From assembly GCA_023078555.1 (NCBI GenBank), contig CM041198.1:3519354-3583353 (forward strand): a DNA stretch of 64,000 nucleotides, in the 5' to 3' direction. A program made the position numbers and the translations under genes. Source of the stretch: Ulva prolifera (lineage: Eukaryota; Chlorophyta; Ulvophyceae; Ulvales; Ulvaceae). The notes under the pieces are model-generated. The model was not told where the DNA came from and did no database searches. It was given only the letters and a program-made list of their open reading frames with translations. Shown here in pieces: positions 57,430-64,000 of this stretch (the stretch's first letter is position 1; each line of letters begins with the position of its first letter).

Positions 57430-60400
57430 CTACAGCACCGCCTGCACAGCACACAGCAGCACGCTGCGCGCCCGCAAAACCTGCCTCAGCATCTCCTGCT
57501 GCGCTGCGGCCGCGGCCGCGCCCGGCGCGGCCGGCAGCGCGGCTGACAGCGCACCCAGCATGCCACTGCTGCCGCGCAGCGCCCCCCCCGCGCCCTCCTG
57601 CGCCTCCACAGCCCCGCCGCTCGGCACCGCCCCCGTGTGCGCCGCAGCCGGCGCAGCGCGCGCGTCACGCAGCACGGCGGCCGTGAGTTGCAGCTGCAGG
57701 TGCAGTGGCGCGGTGGCAAACTGCCGGAGGAGGCCCGCCCACAGCGCGCTGCCGCCGGCACCGCCGCAGCCGCCGGCCTGCCACGCCCCCGGCGGCGCCG
57801 TCGCTGGGTCCTGGAGCAGCGCGCGCTGCAGCCGCCGCAGCATCGCGTCGAGCGCAACGATGGACCCCCCGGCCACGTCGGCCCGCGCCGCGGCCGACAG
57901 CGGCACGATCTGCGCCACCGCGCCACCCCCCATGCTCGCAAGCACGCCGCCCGTTCTCGCCGGGGTGCAACACATCGCCGCCGCATCGACCGCCTCCGGC
58001 ATGCATGCGTCCACCGTCTCCGCGAGCGCACTCGGGGGGTCCTCCCCCACCCACTCGGCGCGGTCCCAACGCAGGCGCACCACCGCCCCCTGCTGCCCGA
58101 GCGCAAACACCTCCCCGCTCTGCTTCACCTCCGCACCGCCATGGCCTGCCGTGCTGAGAGATTCGGTCGATCCGGCGAACGGGTGCGCGTCAGGGTACCC
58201 TGACCCGTCGGCCTTGTACCCCTCTCCGGCATGCATGTCCCCGGCCGCGTCGACGGGCCACCCGCCGCCGGTACACACAATGTACCACCACACCAGAAAC
58301 GCCTCGATATGTTCCGACCCCGGCACGTCCTCCATCACCTTGCGCACCCAGGCCTGGCCAGTAGGGTCTGCGGTGATGCAGCGGGGCGTGTCGCCGGACA
58401 AGTGCATTCCCCCGGAGTCGTCCGCGGGGTATCCGTGCCCCCGAAGCCACCCCTGCGTCCCATGCATGAGCTCTGGCACCGCGCCATCGAATCCACCCGT
58501 GCCCCCCGCGGTCGCGTCCTCGTAATCCAGGAACGCTGTCAGCGCCTCCTCGGCGTCGTGAACGATGCGGCTGATGTGGCGCAGCTGCTGTGCTTCGTGC
58601 TGTGCGGAGGAGGCGAAGAGAGGGGCGGTCGGGCGGCTGTCCGCGCCGGCGACGTAGTGGTTGAGGGTCACATGCATGAGGAACATGAATGCGAGCGAGC
58701 ACGGAGTCGCGGAACGCGGCCGCTCCGACCACTTGCGGCGGACCCTGTCAAGCGCGTCGACGAGCGCGCACACAACGGGCCGCTCCGGCACGTGTACGGC
58801 GGCACGGAACGCGGCGGCCACGGCGTCCGCGCCGGCCGCAGCGGCCGCCGGGGTTGCCCCCGCCGTCGGCGCGAGCTCAACACCGAGGTACGTCTGCTTA
58901 GGGTACGCCGCGGCAGCCGCCGCCGCGTCCTGGGGCACGCAGCTGCTGTACAGCGCAAACAGCGCGAGCATCAGGTCCTCCGCCTCGTCCGCCGCGACGG
59001 TGTTTAGGGTTACGGCGGGGGGCCAGCTCGGGATAAACTCGTCATTGAGGGCCTCCGCGAGGCGGGGGATGGAGGAGGTGAGGGTGTGCTCCAGCACCCC
59101 CACGTCGACCGGGCGCGTCGGCGGCAGCGGCGTAGCCCCAGCCGCCGCCGCGGCCGCGACCGCCGCATCGGCGCCGGTGCGGAGTTCCGCGAGGAGCAGC
59201 ACCTGCAGCGCGGCCTCGAGGGGGATAGGGTCAGCCGGAGGCGGGCCGCAGCTGCAGCATGCGGCGACCGCCGCAGCAATGACCTCGGCCTGTCGGCAAG
59301 CTGCGGACACCGCCCGCGACGGTCGCGACGCGGTCACCACCACCCGCTCGAGCCGCTGCTGCGCGGTTGCCGTTGGGGAGTCCGAGGTGCCGCCGCAGGG
59401 GGAGGTGCCGGCGAGGCCGCGCAGCCACGCGGCCTGGTATGGAGAGAGCCGCGGGCGGAGGACGCCTGTAGCCATCGCAGCGACGATGCGGACGTCCCAC
59501 GGGAGGAGGAGCGGGGAGCCGTCGTCCGGGGGTTCGCAGCGGAACATGTAGGATGTGCAGGGGCGGAGGGCTGCGTGGAGGTGAGGGGCCTGCGGCGGCG
59601 CCGGAGGGGGGGGCCAGGGGAATGCGCTCGAGAGGCTCCGCATGACTGCGCTCCCGGCGATGCACTGGATCGGTTCCATGCTGCGGCCGTTCGCCTTCTT
59701 CTGTGGCAAACTGCACAGCACATGCGGGCCTCTGACCGACTTTGCCTGTGGATCACACGGGGACGGATAGCTTCAAATAGACACACAGTATCTTGTCACG
59801 GTATGGTTTGCAACCTTCCTAGCTCTACCCCAATTCCGAGACGCATGAAGGAAATCCACCGTGAAGGCCGTCAGGGGCGCACCTGAAGAGCTGCACGCCG
59901 TGCAGGCAGTCAACGACGATGAGCAGCTGCGCGGCGACGTCGACGCTCATCGAGAGCACCGGCTGCAGCACCTTCACGCTCGACGGCTCCGGCAGCTCCG
60001 CGAGGGCCATGTTCGCCGCCTTCGGCGAGTCTCCGCGCAGCAGCGACGGCACCCGCGTCGGGAAGCGGTACGTCCAGATCGCGGTCCCGCACGCCGCAAA
60101 GAGGTGGCTCTGGTGCGCACACAGCGCGCACAGCGCGCCGTTGCGGATCGTGTGCACGGCGACGGTGTGCGCGGCGCGGATCTCGAGCGCGTCGGGGTCA
60201 AAAGGCGGGTAGAGCTCCGCGCGGCCGTCGGCGCGCGCGCCGTGCGCGTCCCGCCGCGCCGCGGCCGCCGCCGCCGGCGCAAACGGCACAGGCTCGTGCG
60301 CCACCCCCGCCGTGTGCTGCATGTGAAGGGCGAGGATGTGGAGCTTCGAGACCGCAGAGTACGCGCCGAACGAGTGCACGAGCTCCGGCATGCTGAGGAG

Positions 60401-63400
60401 GTGGTTCGCGCTGCCGAGGTACCGGTTCGACGTGCCGACGACGAGGAAGAGCGGCGCGAGGAGGCCGCGGTGCGCCGCGGCGCGCACGCTCGCGGCGGTC
60501 GATGTGTGGTGGCTCACGCATGCCGCCGCGTATGCCGCCGGGTCGTGCGTTGGGAACGGGGCCCACGCCGTCAGGGTTGAGAGAGTGTGGCCGCGGGGGG
60601 CCGACCAGAGCGTTTGCGCCGCGACGGCCGTGCGCGGGAGTTCCGCGTCGCCGGCGCCGGGCGCCGGGGCCGGGAACGTGAGCGCGTGGAGCTCGGAGGA
60701 GCGGGGGTGGTGGTCTGAGGTGATGCGGCCAATGGCGTGAGGATCGTCGGGGGGCTCCGAGAACGCGAGCGCGTGCGTCTGGGAGTACACGCGCACATGC
60801 GTGAGGTGCGTGAAGCGCTGCGGGGACTCCTCCCGGGCGGCGCCGGCGCGCAGGCCTGCGCGCGACGCGGCTGCAGCTGGCGCCGCCGCCGGCTTCGGCG
60901 TGCACTCCACGATGCGGAGGAACGCATGCATGCGCGGCAGGGTCGCGGGGTGGAGCCCCTGCGGCGCGTCGGCCGCGATGGCCGCGCAGTGCGGCCATGC
61001 GAGCGTGTGGAGCGTGATCTGTGCGGACGCGTCCGGAAGGTTCCGCGCGACCGCGAGCCCGTACTCCACCGTGCAACGGCCGGTTTTGGTGTGGCTAGTG
61101 GTGCTCGAGAGCACGGCCGCGCAGGCCGCGGCGGCACCGTCCGCAGCCTCGGACGTCGCGATCGGGCATATCGACACCCCGAGGGAGCCGCCGGGCGCGA
61201 CCTCGAGGTTGAGCGTGTGCATCGTGTCGCAGGCCGCGAGACAGTGGAGAGCGGGCATGATCGCTGCGGCCGCGTCCGCGTTGCCGCAGGAGCCGCAACC
61301 TGCGACCGTGTCACCGCCGTGCGCGTTCAGGCGGTCCAGGGATGCGACGCTCGGCACGGTGCGCGGCAGCACGCGCCGCGCGATGGTGCCACCGTGCAAG
61401 AACGGGTCTGAGTTCAGTGGCTGGAGGGCCACCGGCAGCACGCCGAGAGCGGCGGAACACTCCGGCACGATCTGCCCGGCCGTGAGCATGCCCTGAATCG
61501 TCCGCATGCTGTCGATCCGCGCGAACCCTGCGACACGGCGGCCATGCATCATCGGGCGGTGGAATGCGGAGTCCTCTGGTGCGCCTGCGGGGGCTGCGCC
61601 GCGGAGCGACACGACGGACAGCTGCCCGCCGCGCATGCCGACTGCGAGCACTGCGATGATGTTGAGGGCAGAGAGGTCCGGGGTGGCCGTGGCAGGGTTG
61701 GACGGGGGCTGCGGCGGAGCCCAGAGGGCGGCGCTATTCGGCCGGGGGACGTCTGTGAGGGCCGGGAAGTGGAGCGTGACTGCCGCCGCGAGATCAAACG
61801 TCTGGAGCACATGCACAGCGGGCCTGCGGCCGGGCGCGTCGACCGAAATGCATGAAATGGTGGCCGAGGCATCCCAGCTGATGATCGCACAGAGCCACTG
61901 CAGCGCGGTGCCCACGGGGAGCTGCTGGGAGGTGGTGGTGACCTCGGAGTGGGAGAAGCTGGAGGCTGCGGAGGCGGAGGGGACGGTGAGGGGGGAGGGG
62001 GAGGGGCACAGCGCGACGCAGCTCGCGGACCCCTCAACGGCCATGCATGTCATCGCAGCGCGAACCATCTGCAGCAGAGTGGTGGAGTGAGAATGGCGCA
62101 TTATCAGGGCATGCGATGCCGGGGGTCAAGCTGACCACAGATTACGACGAGACACGCTCAGATCCGCACAGAATGCCTAGCATGGCATGCATGATAGCAT
62201 GGGATGTGACCGCATGGTAACAAGCATACTGAACTTCTCTTTTGACTAGTTCTGTAATACCACACCCATGAGACATGCCGTCTGGGTTCAATGCGGACAC
62301 CGTAATGAACATAGGAACGCGGTTGAACGGGGGCGGCATACGGAGCGGTCGGGCTGGTCAGAACCCTGACAGGACATCAGCACCTCCTGCTGCGCCAGCT
62401 GCGTGCCGGGAGCCAGCGGCCCCCGCGAAGACTGCGCGCCCCTCCTGAGCCCCGCGTCCGCCGACGGCCCCTCCTCCACGGCCACGCTCCACACCGCCAG
62501 CGTCGCCATCGTGCTGCCCTCCCCGACGATCACCGCTGCGGCGATGCCGCCGCACGCTGCGGCCGACGCGACAAGGGCCTCCCCGGCTTCACAGCGCCAT
62601 GCTGTGCCGCACTGGCCGGCAAAGCCGGCCGTTTGTGTCAGCGGCACCTCGTCGATCGGGTGTCGGCCGGGGACGTACACGTCGAGGCGATCTGAGTAGA
62701 GGAAGAGCTGAGAGGAGGCGGAGCGGAGGCCAACGTCCGGAACGCTTGCGGCCGCGGCGCACGCACCGCCTGCGACCTCCGAGAAGCGTGCTGGAGATGC
62801 TTCCGCCGCGTGGTCGTGGTCGACCGAGGGCCGCCGCGGCGGCAGCTGCACCGTCGCTGCGTGCATCGCGGACGAGACGATGACAGTGTTGCCACCGCCG
62901 CCGCATGCATGCAGGTCATGCACGACGCTTGGCAGGCGCAGCGCTGTGCTCGGCACAAGCTCGGCCGCCTGCGAGAGGGTGAGCAGCTGGCCAGAAGCTG
63001 CGGCTAGCGCTGCGATTGGCAGGCGGAACGACTGAGGCGGCGTGGATTGCGCGGCCTCGCTCGGGCGCATCAGGGTTCCGATCGCAACCGCGTGGGGCGT
63101 GGTCGGGTACTCCTGGAGCAGCCGGTAGTGGTGCACATGCATCGCAGCCTTATCAGCCGAGCGGACACGGCTGCTGAGCGACTGCGGCCGCGCGACCATG
63201 CTCGGGCGGTACGCAAGAATCGACCCTGACGCCGACGCGGTCATCACAAACCCTGATGTGCTCGAGATGAGGCAGATCGGCCAGGGCACGGGGGCCGGCA
63301 GCCGGGTCGCGCAGGGTTGTGTCGGGTCGGCGCTCTCGGCGGCTATCGACGCTATCACGTCGAGCGCGGAACGTGCATCGTCCATCGGTGGCGCCTCGTC

Positions 63401-64000
63401 AAGCCCTGCCATGCGAGCCCCACCGTGCCCCGGCCGCTGCCGCTCCGGCGCGGCCCCGGCAGCCAAACCTGGCTTGAAAGGGGCCGCGAGCGCATCCACT
63501 GCAAACACGTTCCGCACACACTGCACCCCGGCTTCCCCGCCGAGCGCCGCTGCAACTCGCGCCGCAGCGGCCTCCGCCGCAGCCGCCGCGGCGTTACGGC
63601 CACTTGCACGCCCCGAGACGTGCCCGTCCGCCGGCCGCACGGACGGCCGCGCCGCAATGCATGCTGTGACCGCGACCAGCGAGCACGGCTCCTGCGTGCA
63701 CGCGCTGACAAACAGCTGGATCGCGGTGACCGGGGCGCTGGAGGATCGCGGGATTTTGGCCGCGAGGGTGGCTTTGATGATCGATGTTCCGGGAACCCTG
63801 GAGAGGGCCTGCCGCGGCGGACGGTCAGACTGCATCGCACTCGTGTAAGTGCGCTTGCGCCGCTGCGCACGCATGCTGTCCGCGCTCCCGACATCGTCCA
63901 TTCCGAGGCCGCGCTCCAGGCTGCCGTGTTCAAGGCTGCCGCGGTCCAAGCCGGCGAGGAGGTTCGCGCGGGAGCCGGAGAGGCCCATCAGGGTCCCGCC
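57430..64000 (-). CDS. CPSF_A/DDB1-superfamily protein, very long; may run off the window
   Basis: Three exons: from the window edge (or ATG 63988) to 62384, 62068-59883 and 59710-57430 (stop 57430-57432). Both joins are in phase and give at least 2023 residues. The second exon ends with repeats typical of the superfamily's propellers: FLVVGTSNRYLGS, SAVSKLHILALHM, GALCALCAHQSHLFAACG, AIWTYRFP, and LSMSVDVAAQLLIVVDCLHG with VQLF. The third has GVLASMGGGAVAQIVPLS and ALDAMLRRLQRAL, like the segment before the C-terminal helices. Relatives are CPSF160 (pre-mRNA 3' processing), SF3B3 (splicing) and DDB1/Mms1 (ubiquitin ligase); I cannot decide among them. The protein is rich in Ala and is 1.4-1.8 times the length of known relatives, by low-complexity insertions. 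ATG 63988 may be internal, since the frame stays open to the window end. Confidence 0.65.

Noticed and set aside
59086-61496. Long plus-strand frames opposite the CPSF_A-like gene
   Set aside because: They are antisense shadows produced by high third-position GC; they contain Arg/Ala-rich sequence only.
1-64000. TGTAA polyadenylation signal typical of chlorophycean algae
   Set aside because: I looked downstream of several stops (9007, 28643, 32743, 37063) and did not find it at a consistent distance, so it does not help in naming the group or placing 3' ends.
1-64000. A new multi-gene system such as a defence or biosynthetic cluster
   Set aside because: Recognised genes belong to unrelated eukaryotic families with mixed orientation and ordinary spacing; nothing indicates a functional cluster.

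Overview
The window looks like nuclear DNA of a eukaryotic alga, most likely of the green lineage. Genes are split by GT-AG introns (donors often GTGCG or GTACG, acceptors usually TGCAG). The protein set is plant-like: a pseudo-receiver regulator with a plant-type end of the receiver, an AMT1-type ammonium transporter, a UBAC2-like pseudo-rhomboid with a C-terminal UBA, a type II peroxiredoxin, and a CHR28/Uls1-like SNF2-RING ATPase. I cannot name the species. No rRNA, credible tRNA, CRISPR array or organellar gene was seen. Long open frames on the opposite strand of GC-rich exons are shadows and are left out.

Layout. 1-3086: no gene. 3087-6561 (+): pseudo-response regulator. 7914-9007 (+): UBAC2-like protein. 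9008-15143: about 6 kb with no convincing gene. 15144-18820 (-): ammonium transporter, nine exons that join in phase to 496 residues. 19383-28643 (+): SNF2/RING ATPase with a 2.3-kb intron inside the RING finger. 28644-32145: no gene, but a clean 99-bp hAT-like MITE and a short tandem repeat. 32146-32743 (+) and 32816-33870 (-): a DUF2462-type basic protein and an F-box protein, tail to tail. 34830-37063 (+): peroxiredoxin, 5' end unresolved. 38540-~40830 (-): TRM10-type tRNA methyltransferase. 41513-42304 (+): unrecognised coiled-coil protein. 43624-~45597 (-): DHHC palmitoyltransferase. 46353-49232 (+): unrecognised gene. 51065-56274 (-): GT61-like glycosyltransferase. 57430-64000 (-): very long CPSF_A/DDB1-superfamily protein, possibly running off the window.

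The genes do not form a pathway; they are ordinary housekeeping, transport and regulatory genes in mixed orientation. I did not find a convincing new multi-gene system. The best second-look items are: the MITE with perfect TIRs and 8-bp TSD; a 79-bp copy of the CPSF_A-like exon inside a GT61 intron; a dispersed 30-bp palindrome with a Pol III A-box-like core; strong excess of the hexamer GCATGC; long C tracts at intron ends; and a 30-nt microexon in the transporter.

Exon models were made by eye from splice motifs and reading phase. Where all exons join in phase (transporter, DUF2462 protein, F-box protein, coiled-coil protein, last exons of the SNF2 and CPSF_A genes) I trust them well; elsewhere spans are approximate and internal exons are missing.
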